This document shows positions 1 through 6,529 of a stretch of DNA of 10,213 nucleotides, piece after piece. Origin of the DNA: an uncultured Eubacteriales bacterium (lineage in GTDB: Bacteria > Bacillota > Clostridia > Oscillospirales > Acutalibacteraceae); NCBI GenBank assembly GCA_900319655.1, contig ONPH01000054.1, positions 1 through 10,213 of the forward strand, given 5' to 3'. The notes below the pieces were generated by a model that made no database searches, was not told where the DNA came from, and saw nothing but the letters and a program-made list of their open reading frames with translations. Each line of letters begins with the position of its first letter. Position 1 is the stretch's first letter. Both the position numbers and the translations under genes were made by a program.

Positions 1-242
1 AAAACGCTCATGAGCTTGCGAAAAAGCTAAAGGGGCTTAACTGCCACGTAAATTTAATTCCCGTAAACTCGGTCGAGGGCACGGGCTACAACAAAAGCGA
101 CATCAAAAGACAGCAGTCTTTTACAGATATACTTACCAAAAGCGGCACAGCGGCAACGGTAAGACGAACCCTCGGGAGCGACATCAACGCCTCCTGCGGT
201 CAATTAAAAAGAAATCACATTAATAATAAGGAGGATAAATAA
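1..242 (+). CDS. rlmN: 23S rRNA (adenine(2503)-C(2))-methyltransferase RlmN, C-terminal part
   Basis: This is the last 79 codons (reading from base 3) of a gene that begins upstream of the window. RlmN is a radical-SAM enzyme that methylates C2 of A2503 in 23S rRNA and A37 of some tRNAs. The visible part carries the family's C-terminal signatures: HVNLIPVN, a VRRTLGSDI stretch, and ASCGQL. The Cys of ASCGQL corresponds to the cysteine known in E. coli RlmN to carry the transient methyl/thioether adduct. The CxxxCxxC iron-sulfur motif lies outside the window. The stop codon TAA (240-242) is one base before the TTG start of prpC, so the two are probably cotranscribed. rlmN directly upstream of prpC is the usual Firmicutes arrangement. 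The lysine- and asparagine-rich tail after GQL is poorly conserved in the family. Confidence 0.95.
   Translation, partial: NAHELAKKLKGLNCHVNLIPVNSVEGTGYNKSDIKRQQSFTDILTKSGTAATVRRTLGSDINASCGQLKRNHINNKEDK
228..234 (+). promoter_or_regulatory. Strong ribosome binding site fixing a TTG start for prpC
   Basis: AAGGAGG lies inside the last codons of rlmN, with a 9-nt gap to the TTG at 244. No ATG or GTG start lies at a suitable distance, and the family's N-terminal motif begins within ten residues. The non-ATG start is therefore well supported. Confidence 0.85.
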
Positions 243-243
243 C

Positions 244-969
244 TTGGAAGTATTCAGCAAAAGCGATATCGGGCTTGTCCGTACCCAAAATCAGGACGAT
301 TTTCGCTTCGGAGTTATTTCTCCAAGCTGTGTATGGGCGGTGGTCTGCGACGGAATGGGCGGCGCAAACGGCGGCAATATTGCCAGCGCAACGGCTACCG
401 AGTACATCAGTACCAAAATTACCGATTTATATAAGGAAGATATGACAAAGGAGCAAATCGGTGAGCTCATGGCGGAAATCGTTATGAACGCCAACTTGCA
501 GGTTTTTGAGCTCGCGTCAAAGGATCCCGAGCTTGCCGGAATGGGCACACCCTGCGAATTTGTCTTTGTCAAGGACACCACGGTTCACGTTGTCCACGTA
601 GGCGACAGCCGTACTTACGCAATCCGCGGCGGAAAAATCAAACAGCTAACCGAGGATCACTCGGTAGTTCAGGAGATGGTAAGGCGCGGAGAGCTCACCT
701 ACGACCAGGCGGAGAAACATCCAAATAAGAATTTCATCACCAGAGCGCTGGGCATTAAGCCCTCTGTAAGGCTCGACTACATAGAGGCGAACTTTATTTA
801 CGGAGACGTGCTTTTAATTTGCACAGACGGACTTTCAAACTGCGTTTCCACAGGCGATATGGTTAAAATTTGCCACGAAAACCGCGGCGACAGCTTAATC
901 AACAAGCTTGTAGAGTGCGCCAAGGAAGGCGGCGGTCAGGACAACATCACCGCCACTGTAATTTACTGA
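244..969 (+). CDS. prpC: PP2C-family Ser/Thr protein phosphatase (PrpC/Stp type)
   Basis: This is a soluble metal-dependent phosphatase of 241 residues, the normal size for PrpC/Stp. It removes phosphate from proteins phosphorylated by the PASTA kinase PrkC, encoded next door. Visible PP2C motifs in order are NQDD (16-19), VCDGMGG (34-40, metal-binding Asp36), HVGDSRTYAIR (118-128), ITRALG (165-170), CTDGLS (193-198, metal-binding Asp195) and GGQDNIT (230-236, metal-binding Asp233). All expected metal-coordinating aspartates are present, so it should be active. The usual MGTT motif reads MGTP (100-103), a small departure. It starts with TTG behind a perfect AAGGAGG. Only 18 nt separate its stop from prkC, consistent with translation from one mRNA. 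Because the partner kinase is disrupted here, its substrates would have to be phosphorylated by another kinase, if the lesion is real. Confidence 0.95.
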   Translation: MEVFSKSDIGLVRTQNQDDFRFGVISPSCVWAVVCDGMGGANGGNIASATATEYISTKITDLYKEDMTKEQIGELMAEIVMNANLQVFELASKDPELAGMGTPCEFVFVKDTTVHVVHVGDSRTYAIRGGKIKQLTEDHSVVQEMVRRGELTYDQAEKHPNKNFITRALGIKPSVRLDYIEANFIYGDVLLICTDGLSNCVSTGDMVKICHENRGDSLINKLVECAKEGGGQDNITATVIY

Positions 970-1527
970 GAAGGGCAGGCTTAGGTTATGGATAAATATA
1001 TCGGAAAACGCCTTGACGGCCGTTATGAAATTCACGAGCTTATCGGCGTCGGCGGAATGGCTAACGTTTACCGATGCAATGACACCGTGGACGACCGTGA
1101 AGTCGCAATAAAAATCTTAAAGGACGAGTATCTCAACAACGAGGAATTCATCCGCCGTTTTAAAAACGAGTCAAAGGCTATCGCCATGCTTTCTCACCCC
1201 AACATCGTAAAGGTGTACGACGTAAGCTTCGGTGATATGATTCAGTATATCGTAATGGAGTACATCGACGGTATCACTCTTAAGGAGTATATCGAAAGCC
1301 AGGGTATTATCGAGTGGAAGGATGTTATCCACCTCACAACCCAGGTTCTTAAGGCGCTCCAGCACGCTCATGAGAGCGGAATTGTCCACCGCGACATCAA
1401 GCCGCAGAATATTATGCTGTTGCAGGACGGCACAATAAAAGTTACCGACTTCGGCATCGCGCGCTTCTCCGACAAGGCTACACGCACTATGACCGACCAG
1501 GCAATCGGCTCGGTTCACTATATCGCG

Positions 1528-1535
1528 CCAGACTG
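1528..1535 (+). other. Deletion junction within prkC
   Basis: CCA (1528-1530) is the Pro of the APE motif in the first frame. The next two bases, GA, are ambiguous: they could begin the missing Glu codon (GAA/GAG) or end the missing Arg codon (AGA/CGA) that normally precedes Leu-Pro-Phe-Asp-Gly. CTG (1533-1535) is the first codon of the second frame. The shared GA is compatible with a microhomology-mediated deletion, but two bases are weak evidence. Confidence 0.75.
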
Positions 1536-2885
1536 CCCTTCGACGGCGACAGCGCCGTTACCGTAGCGCTTATGCAGTTGCAGTCAACTCCCAAGCGTCC
1601 GCGCGAGGTCAACCCCGGAATTCCCATCGGTCTTGAGCAAATCACAATGCGCGCAATGCAAAAGCAGCCCGAGGACCGTTACGCTTCTGCGGCGGAAATG
1701 CTCAGCGACCTCGAGCGCTTCAGACTTAATCCGTCAATCGTATTCGATTACGGCAACTCCTTTGTCGATCACCAGCCCACCAAGCACGTGCGCTCAATAA
1801 AGGAAGCGGACGAAGGCAATAAGGTTGATAAAAAGAAGGTAACCATGCCCGAGCCCGAGTACGTCTATGAGGAAGAACCTGTTAAGGAGCACAAGCCTAT
1901 TTTCCACGTGATGAAGGGCGTGCTTATCGCGTCGCTCATAATGGTTCTCGTTCTTGCCGGTATCTCAATTTTCACAGCGCTTAACTCAGGCGAGAACAAG
2001 GACGTTGAGGTTCCCGATTACGTAGGCAAAACGCTTGTCGAGGCTAAGGAAAACAACCCCGACAACTTCCAGTTTAATATCAAGAGCAAGTACGACGAGA
2101 GCAAAGAGCTCGGCGTAATTCTCGCTCAGGAGCCCGAGGCAAAGTCGATGAAGATCAAGTCCGGCTCGACAATAACACTCACTGTAAACGGCACGGATAC
2201 CGAAATTGCCGTTCCGTTTGTTCAGAATACAAGCGAAAACGACTCCATCCGCGCTCTTAAGGATAAGAGCCTTATTCCGCAGGTGGTTTACGTTGAAAAT
2301 TCAAAAACTCCCAAGGGATACGTTATAGATTCGTTCCCGACAGCCGGCGCAAAGGCGACAATCGGCTCGACGGTTTATCTTTACGTTGCCAACGGCGAAC
2401 GCGCAGGCACTGCGCAGATTCCCGCAATTTTGGGAATGAATTCCGACGAAGCCAAGTCAAAGCTCACCGAGCTCGGTCTGACGGTAGAAACCGTAACCGA
2501 CGACGAGAGCAAAGAGCCCGAGGGCACAGTAATCAGCTCGTCTCCGCTTCCTTACGGAAAGGTTGAGAAGGGCACTGTAGTTACCCTCACCGTAAGCTCA
2601 GGCAAGGGCGATAAGAAAACCGTAGACGTTGTCGTTGAGCTTCCGTCATACGTTTCGGGCTCGCTCCAGATGAACGTTATCATTGACGGCGTAACCGACG
2701 GCTCTAAGTCGCAGACCGTTTATCCGTCCGATAGCAGCTCGGTAAAGCTCAGCTTTGAGGGCTCAGGCACGCAGACGGTCGTAATCGAGCTCGACGGTCA
2801 GGTTTACCGCGAGTATACCATCGACTTCTCAACCGCATCGGTAACAAACACCGTAGTTCACGATTTTGTTGTTCAGACCGATCCG

Positions 2886-2921
2886 CCCACCGAGGCGCCC
2901 ACCGAGCCGCAAACCGAGGCA
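2886..2921 (+). repeat. Three imperfect 12-bp tandem repeats encoding a PTEA/PTEP/QTEA tail
   Basis: Units 2886-2897, 2898-2909 and 2910-2921 follow CCCACCGAGGCG with few changes. They encode PTEA, PTEP and QTEA in the extracellular C-terminal tail of PrkC. Low-complexity Pro/Thr/Glu tails are common on Gram-positive surface proteins. The codon-sized unit allows copy-number change without shifting the frame. Confidence 0.75.
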
Positions 2922-2983
2922 ACCCAGTATACTCCCGAGACTCAGCCGGAAACCTACGCGGTCAATAACGGATTACAATAATA

Positions 2984-3868
2984 ATGCAAAAACTACAGGG
3001 AATTTTAATGAAATCCATCGGCGGATTTTACTACGTCCGCAGTGAGGATAAAGAATATGAATGTAAAGCAAGGGGAAGCTTCCGCAAAAAAGGGAGCTCC
3101 CCTGTTGCAGGCGACAGGGTTGAAATCTCCGTCCCCGACGAAGGTTATTGCGCCATTGAGCAAATTCTTCCGCGCAAAAACAAGCTTAAGCGCCCTGCGC
3201 TTGCAAACATCGACGCGCTCGTAATCGTCTGCTCAACGGTCGATCCTCAGCCGAACTTTACCGTAATCGACAAAATGACCGCCGCGGCGGTTAATAACGG
3301 TATGACTCCCGTGCTCGCCGTGTCGAAAAACGACATCAAAAACGGCGACGAGGTCTGTGAGATTTACCGCAAAAGCGGAATAATAGTCTTTCAGTGCTCG
3401 CCCGATGACAAGTCCGGGACCGACGCCTTGAGGGATTATCTAAAGGGTAAGGTTTCCGCCTTTACGGGCAACAGCGGAGTCGGAAAGTCTACTCTGCTCA
3501 ATATGCTTTTTCCGTCTTTAGAGCTTGCAACAGGGCAAATCAGCGAAAAGCTCGGCAGAGGCAGACACACCACGCGAGTTGTCGAGCTCTTTGAGCTTGA
3601 CGGCTGTTTTGTAGCAGATACCCCGGGATTTTCCACGGTGGATTTACAGCGCTACGAAATGATTGACAAGGAACAGCTTCAGTACTGTTTCCCCGAATTT
3701 GAAAAATACCTTGGACAGTGCCAATTTACTTCCTGCGCCCACACCTGCGAAAAGGGCTGCAAAATTCTCGAAGCGGTGCAAAACGGCGAAATTGCCGAAT
3801 CGCGCCACAAAAGCTATGTGCAGATGTACAACGAGGTTAAGGATATTAAGCACTGGCAGTTAAAGTGA
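2984..3868 (+). CDS. rsgA: Small ribosomal subunit biogenesis GTPase RsgA
   Basis: RsgA is a circularly permuted GTPase that checks late 30S assembly, and its GTP hydrolysis is stimulated by the small subunit. The 294 residues match the family. An N-terminal OB-fold (about 1-70) is followed by the permuted G domain with G4 SKND (114-117) before G1 GNSGVGKST (162-170), switch I RHTT (194-197) and G3 DTPGF (212-216). A C-terminal zinc knuckle C-x4-C-x-H-x5-C follows (Cys246, Cys251, His253, Cys259). The ATG at 2984 overlaps the second of two tandem stop codons closing prkC, which suggests translational coupling. A second in-frame ATG at 3008, with AGGG a few bases upstream, is a possible alternative. 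The upstream start is preferred because the family normally has about eight residues before the GGFYYV motif. In a polar sense its expression could be affected by the broken prkC frame upstream, though the long second frame still ends at the same stop. Confidence 0.96.
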   Translation: MQKLQGILMKSIGGFYYVRSEDKEYECKARGSFRKKGSSPVAGDRVEISVPDEGYCAIEQILPRKNKLKRPALANIDALVIVCSTVDPQPNFTVIDKMTAAAVNNGMTPVLAVSKNDIKNGDEVCEIYRKSGIIVFQCSPDDKSGTDALRDYLKGKVSAFTGNSGVGKSTLLNMLFPSLELATGQISEKLGRGRHTTRVVELFELDGCFVADTPGFSTVDLQRYEMIDKEQLQYCFPEFEKYLGQCQFTSCAHTCEKGCKILEAVQNGEIAESRHKSYVQMYNEVKDIKHWQLK

Positions 3869-3869
3869 T

Positions 3870-4505
3870 ATGAATTGTTTAATTATTGCGGGCTCTCCCG
3901 ATTGTGACGTAGAGCTTATCAGGGATGAAGCCCTGAGCTGCGATTTACTGATTTGCGCCGACAGGGGATATTCCCACGCAAAGCGCGCAGGCGTTATACC
4001 CGACATCGTAATCGGTGACTTTGATTCCTGCCGTGATGAAGTAGCAGGGGATTTTGAAACCGTTAAGCTCAACACCGACAAGGACTTTACCGATACCCTC
4101 GTCTGCGCCGAAAAAGCGCTTGAATACGGCTGTAAGGAAATTACAATCCTAAGCGCGCTCGGCGGAAGGCTCGACCATACGCTCGCAAATTTTTATTTGC
4201 TTAGCTTTATTAACAGCAAAGGCGGCAGAGCAGTACTGCTCTCCGCAAAAGAGCGGATTGAGTTAATGCCAAAGGGTTCATTTTGGTTTGACGATTTAAA
4301 GGGCTTAACCTTTTCGCTGTTCCCGTTCGGCTGCGAAAGCGCCGTGTTGTCCGTAAAGGGAGCGCGGTATGAGCTTGATGAGTACACGCTGAAAAGCGAA
4401 GTGCCTATCGGCGTTTCAAACGTATTCAGCTCAGAGCGCTGCGAAATCAAAGCAAGCTCAGGCGCGGTTATCATAATAATCAATCAGAATAATGATTTTT
4501 TGTAA
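3870..4505 (+). CDS. thiN: Thiamine pyrophosphokinase (thiamine diphosphokinase)
   Basis: This enzyme transfers pyrophosphate from ATP to thiamine, giving thiamine diphosphate in one cytosolic step. The 211 residues are typical of the TPK/ThiN family. Motifs visible are ADRG (30-33), GDFDS (49-53), DKDFTDT (70-76), GGRLDHTLAN (98-107, substrate-pocket region) and GVSNVF (181-186) in the C-terminal thiamine-binding beta sandwich. The ATG at 3870 begins one base after the rsgA stop, so translation is probably coupled. It closes the prpC-prkC-rsgA cluster as in many Firmicutes, where rpe often lies between rsgA and thiN; here rpe is absent. No thiamine riboswitch was recognised near it, as expected for an internal operon gene. 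Confidence 0.93.
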   Translation: MNCLIIAGSPDCDVELIRDEALSCDLLICADRGYSHAKRAGVIPDIVIGDFDSCRDEVAGDFETVKLNTDKDFTDTLVCAEKALEYGCKEITILSALGGRLDHTLANFYLLSFINSKGGRAVLLSAKERIELMPKGSFWFDDLKGLTFSLFPFGCESAVLSVKGARYELDEYTLKSEVPIGVSNVFSSERCEIKASSGAVIIIINQNNDFL

Positions 4506-4540
4506 TCCGCAAAGGTAACAAAATCAATACCGTTTCAACA

Positions 4541-4571
4541 CCACATCATCTTGTGGAAAATGCGTTTTTTT
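4541..4571 (+). terminator. Weak possible terminator after thiN
   Basis: CCACA (4541-4545) and TGTGG (4552-4556) pair around a 6-nt loop. A run of seven T follows at 4565-4571. The stem is only 5 bp and the T-run starts 8 nt after it, so this is a poor intrinsic terminator. It is, however, the only hairpin plus T-run between thiN and the next promoter. Confidence 0.3.
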
Positions 4572-4592
4572 ATGAATAATCATCAAAATATC

Positions 4593-4626
4593 ACCTTTGT
4601 TTATGTAAGTGTTGACCGACAAAGGT
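4593..4626. repeat. Inverted repeat ACCTTTG / CAAAGGT
   Basis: ACCTTTG (4593-4599) and CAAAGGT (4620-4626) form a perfect 7-bp inverted repeat separated by 20 nt. A further direct copy of CAAAGGT sits at 4510-4516 just after thiN. The site lies 45-110 nt upstream of the pseudokinase promoter. It could be an operator or an RNA stem, and function is unproven. Confidence 0.3.
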
Positions 4627-4658
4627 TATCTGTCAATAACAAAACTGTAATTATAATG

Positions 4659-4691
4659 ACACTTAATAATCTTGAAAAGAATAATAAGTGT
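4659..4691. promoter_or_regulatory. Dyad ACACTTA-N19-TAAGTGT straddling the -35 box
   Basis: The perfect 7-bp arms at 4659-4665 and 4685-4691 flank the -35 hexamer (4672-4677). The right arm occupies the spacer next to the -10. This geometry is that of a repressor operator, which would hide the promoter when bound. Chance occurrence in AT-rich sequence cannot be excluded. Confidence 0.4.
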
Positions 4692-4701
4692 GTGCTATAA
4701 T
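4672..4701 (+). promoter_or_regulatory. Sigma-A-type promoter with extended -10 for the pseudokinase gene
   Basis: TTGAAA (4672-4677) and TATAAT (4696-4701) are 18 nt apart, and the -10 is preceded by TG plus one base (TGCTATAAT), an extended -10. Transcription should begin near 4708, giving a leader of roughly 73 nt. A second TATAAT at 4652-4657 lacks a convincing -35 box. The promoter makes the downstream gene independent of the prpC-thiN operon. Confidence 0.75.
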
Positions 4702-4715
4702 TCTTTACAGAAATA

Positions 4716-4743
4716 ATAGAAGTTTGAATATAGAAGTTTGAAA
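4716..4743 (+). repeat. Two tandem copies of a 14-nt unit in the leader
   Basis: ATAGAAGTTTGAA occurs at 4716-4728 and again at 4730-4742, making a tandem repeat with a 14-nt period (last base T then A). It lies in the predicted 5' leader. A small hairpin, ATTCTT (4744-4749) with AAGAAT (4753-4758), follows just before the ribosome binding site GGAG (4767-4770). Whether the unit is a protein or RNA binding site or a recent slippage product cannot be told. Confidence 0.6.
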
Positions 4744-4780
4744 ATTCTTTTGAAGAATAATAATTTGGAGTGAGCATAGT

Positions 4781-6421
4781 ATGTCATTGTGTATGGGATG
4801 TATGCAGGAAAAGGGCGACCAAACCGTTTGCCCGTACTGCGGTTTTGACAATTCCGAAAAGCAACAGGCGCCGTTTTTGCCGTATGGCACAGTGTTAATG
4901 AACCGCTACATTGTAGGCACGGGAATTGACAACAACGGCGAGTGCACACGTTACCTCTGCTACGACAAACAGACAAGCGAGGTTTTGATTGTCTGCGAGT
5001 TTCTGCCTATCGGCTTAATCAGCAGGGGCGAGGGTGAAAAAAATGTAAAGGTTAATTACGAAAACCGCCTTAACTACAACAAGCTTAAGGACGATTTTGT
5101 AAATTATTATAAAATTCTTTCCGAGTTAAGAGAGCTCTCGGCTCTGCTTAACGTTCACAATATTTTTGAAGAGAACAACACAGCCTATGTTATCGAGGAG
5201 AACGAGGACTTAATTCCGTTTGAGGAGTACGTTCAGCGCAGCAACGGCAGTCTTGAGTGGGATATCGCCAGACCGCTGTTTATGCCGGTTATCTCCGCGT
5301 TGGAGGCTTTACATAAAAGGGGAGTAGGCCACTACGCAATCTCTCCCAAAAATATGTTCATAACAGCTTCGGGCAAAATCAAAATCAGCGGCTTCGCCAC
5401 CGAAAACGAGCGTAAGCGCGGCACTCCGCTTAAGTCTCAGCTTTTCTCAGGCGCGGCGGCTCCCGAGCAGTACGAGCGCAATTTTCCGCTTGACGATATC
5501 ACCGATATCTACGGCTTCTGCGCAACTCTGTTCTTCGCTCTGACAGGCAATATGCCCAAGAGCGCTCCCGAAAGGCTTAAGGACAGCCGTCTTTTGATGA
5601 GCACCAATACCGTCAAGAGGCTTCCGCCTCACGTTGTATCGGCTCTCGCAAACGGCCTGCAGGTTGAGCGTGAAAATCGTATTACCGACTTTGACGAGCT
5701 CCGCTCACAGCTTTCGGTTGCCCATACAGCAAAGGCAATTCAGGACGAAATCTCGCGCACAGCGAGTATGAATATTTCAAAGAACGCCGACGGCAAGAAG
5801 AACAAAAACGGAATGTCACCGACGACAATCTTTATAATCTCGGCGGTTATCACCGCGGTACTTCTCGGCATTATCTTCTGGCTGTTGATGGTCAACGGCT
5901 GTAACCCTGCCAAGAGCCTTTTCGGCGGCGATACAAGCGCGACGGTCGAATCCACCGCGAGTACCGAGTGGACAGGCCCGACAATCCCCAGCTACCTCGG
6001 CAAAACCTATGATGATGTAATTAAGGAGACCGAAGGTCAGACGAACGTAACAATCCTTCGCAACTACACCGACGAGTACAGCGAGGAATATAAAGAGGGC
6101 ACTGTAATGGCTCAGAGCCCCGAGGCAGGCTCAAGGGTAACCCAAGAGGATAACATCATCATCAGCCTAACCATCAGCAAGGGCAAAAAGATGCGTGAGC
6201 TTCCCGCGGTTGAAGGACTTACCCTCGACCAGGCGGCTGCCGCAATCGGTGAACAGGGCTTGCTCGCGACAGCCGAGTACCAGTACAGCGACAAGTACGC
6301 CGAGGGCAGAGTAATCGGATATAAGAGCCAGCAAAAGGGCGATACCGTTGAGTACGGCACTAACGTTATATTGATTGTCAGCAAGGGAACCGAACCCCAC
6401 GACAGCAGCAACAGTAACTGA
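4781..6421 (+). CDS. Zinc-ribbon, pseudokinase, membrane-anchored PASTA protein
   Basis: This protein of 546 residues is built like a PASTA kinase but lacks catalytic residues. An N-terminal CxxC-x9-CxxC zinc ribbon (Cys4, 7, 17, 20) precedes a protein-kinase-like fold (about 35-315). A helix near 347-370 should cross the membrane. Two extracellular PASTA repeats follow (about 401-468 and 472-536). Aligned with PrkC, the ATP-anchoring VAIK lysine is Val71, HRD reads HYA (184-186, catalytic Asp replaced by Ala), the following Lys is Ser188, and DFG reads GFA (204-206). The structural APE (227-229), Asn191 and subdomain IX Asp242 remain. Loss of all three catalytic positions in an otherwise undecayed frame argues for a selected pseudokinase rather than a decaying kinase. 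I infer that it senses muropeptides or lipid II outside and acts inside as a scaffold or allosteric partner. It has its own promoter and terminator. ATG follows GGAG at 10 nt. No specific gene name is recognised. Confidence 0.85.
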   Translation: MSLCMGCMQEKGDQTVCPYCGFDNSEKQQAPFLPYGTVLMNRYIVGTGIDNNGECTRYLCYDKQTSEVLIVCEFLPIGLISRGEGEKNVKVNYENRLNYNKLKDDFVNYYKILSELRELSALLNVHNIFEENNTAYVIEENEDLIPFEEYVQRSNGSLEWDIARPLFMPVISALEALHKRGVGHYAISPKNMFITASGKIKISGFATENERKRGTPLKSQLFSGAAAPEQYERNFPLDDITDIYGFCATLFFALTGNMPKSAPERLKDSRLLMSTNTVKRLPPHVVSALANGLQVERENRITDFDELRSQLSVAHTAKAIQDEISRTASMNISKNADGKKNKNGMSPTTIFIISAVITAVLLGIIFWLLMVNGCNPAKSLFGGDTSATVESTASTEWTGPTIPSYLGKTYDDVIKETEGQTNVTILRNYTDEYSEEYKEGTVMAQSPEAGSRVTQEDNIIISLTISKGKKMRELPAVEGLTLDQAAAAIGEQGLLATAEYQYSDKYAEGRVIGYKSQQKGDTVEYGTNVILIVSKGTEPHDSSNSN

Positions 6422-6433
6422 TAAATATAAATT

Positions 6434-6464
6434 TAACGGCGGATAAATTCCGCCGTTATTTTTT
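6434..6464 (+). terminator. Strong intrinsic terminator of the pseudokinase gene
   Basis: TAACGGCGGA (6434-6443) pairs perfectly over 10 bp with TCCGCCGTTA (6449-6458) around a 5-nt loop. Six T follow (6459-6464). It starts 12 nt after the stop codon. Confidence 0.93.
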
Positions 6465-6481
6465 AAGTATATTTCAAAAAT

Positions 6482-6516
6482 GTTGCATTTGCAACTGAAC
6501 TAATCGTGTTATTAGT
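6482..6516. promoter_or_regulatory. Two adjacent dyads overlapping the small-transcript promoter
   Basis: GTTGCA (6482-6487) and TGCAAC (6490-6495) form a compact inverted repeat ending at the predicted -35. ACTAAT (6499-6504) and ATTAGT (6511-6516) form a second one that fills the spacer up to the -10 box. Two dyads in these exact positions look like operators, but no family of regulator is recognised. Confidence 0.4.
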
Positions 6517-6523
6517 GTATAAT
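6495..6523 (+). promoter_or_regulatory. Promoter of a short transcript upstream of carD
   Basis: The consensus -10 TATAAT (6518-6523) has a poor -35 (CTGAAC, 6495-6500) at 17 nt. A start near 6530 is predicted. The weak -35 overlapped by dyads suggests a regulated promoter, possibly activator-dependent. Confidence 0.55.
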
Positions 6524-6529
6524 ATAGTC

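Larger units (their letters stand above)
988..2981 (+). pseudogene. prkC: PASTA-domain Ser/Thr protein kinase PrkC, disrupted by an internal out-of-frame deletion
   Basis: The membrane kinase PrkC/StkP/PknB senses cell-wall fragments. Two reading frames together give one almost complete kinase. Frame one (988 to the stop at 1566) has the Gly-rich loop GVGGMANV (20-27), VAIK (Lys42), HRDIKPQN (134-141, Asp136), DFG (154-156), Thr165/167/169 in the activation loop, and GSVHYIAP (174-181). At 1531 the match breaks. It resumes in the next frame at 1533 with LPFDGDSAV and runs to 2981: the kinase C-lobe, a charged juxtamembrane segment, one membrane helix (about 113-135, counting from the Met at 1572), three PASTA repeats (about 145-207, 211-275 and 281-344), an extra beta-rich domain (about 348-432) and a Pro/Thr/Glu tail. 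Missing are the Glu of APE and subdomain IX. The frame shift requires a loss of 3n+1 bases; the family spacing of about 28 residues suggests near 82. The Met at 1572 has no ribosome binding site. Both halves are otherwise undecayed, so the event is recent or an assembly error. Confidence 0.88.

Noticed and set aside
1171..1518. Minus-strand frame of 115 codons within prkC
   Set aside because: It is antisense to conserved kinase motifs (HRD, DFG) and shows no recognisable product.
1566..1574. Restart of translation at the Met at 1572 producing a stand-alone PASTA membrane protein
   Set aside because: No ribosome binding site precedes it, and the frame already shows kinase-homologous residues upstream of this Met. 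It is part of a broken gene rather than an independent one, though low-level restart cannot be excluded.
1524..1575. Programmed ribosomal frameshift in prkC
   Set aside because: No slippery heptamer is present, and a frameshift alone would not restore the roughly 28 missing residues.
4524..4583. Minus-strand 19-codon frame with a GGTGAT sequence upstream, checked as a possible SpoVM (often downstream of thiN)
   Set aside because: The peptide has no resemblance to the amphipathic SpoVM sequence, and it overlaps the weak hairpin and T-run. Chance is the simplest explanation.
4629..4657. Second promoter using TATAAT at 4652-4657
   Set aside because: No acceptable -35 box at 16-18 nt and no TG extension; the promoter at 4672-4701 is clearly better.
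4506..4780. Riboswitch (thiamine or other) in the leader of the pseudokinase gene
   Set aside because: No conserved riboswitch core was recognised, and the leader is short and AT-rich with only a small hairpin.
4695..4976. Minus-strand frame of 93 codons at the start of the pseudokinase gene
   Set aside because: It overlaps the promoter, leader and zinc-ribbon codons of a well-supported gene. The cysteine-rich look comes from the antisense of that region and it has no family motif.
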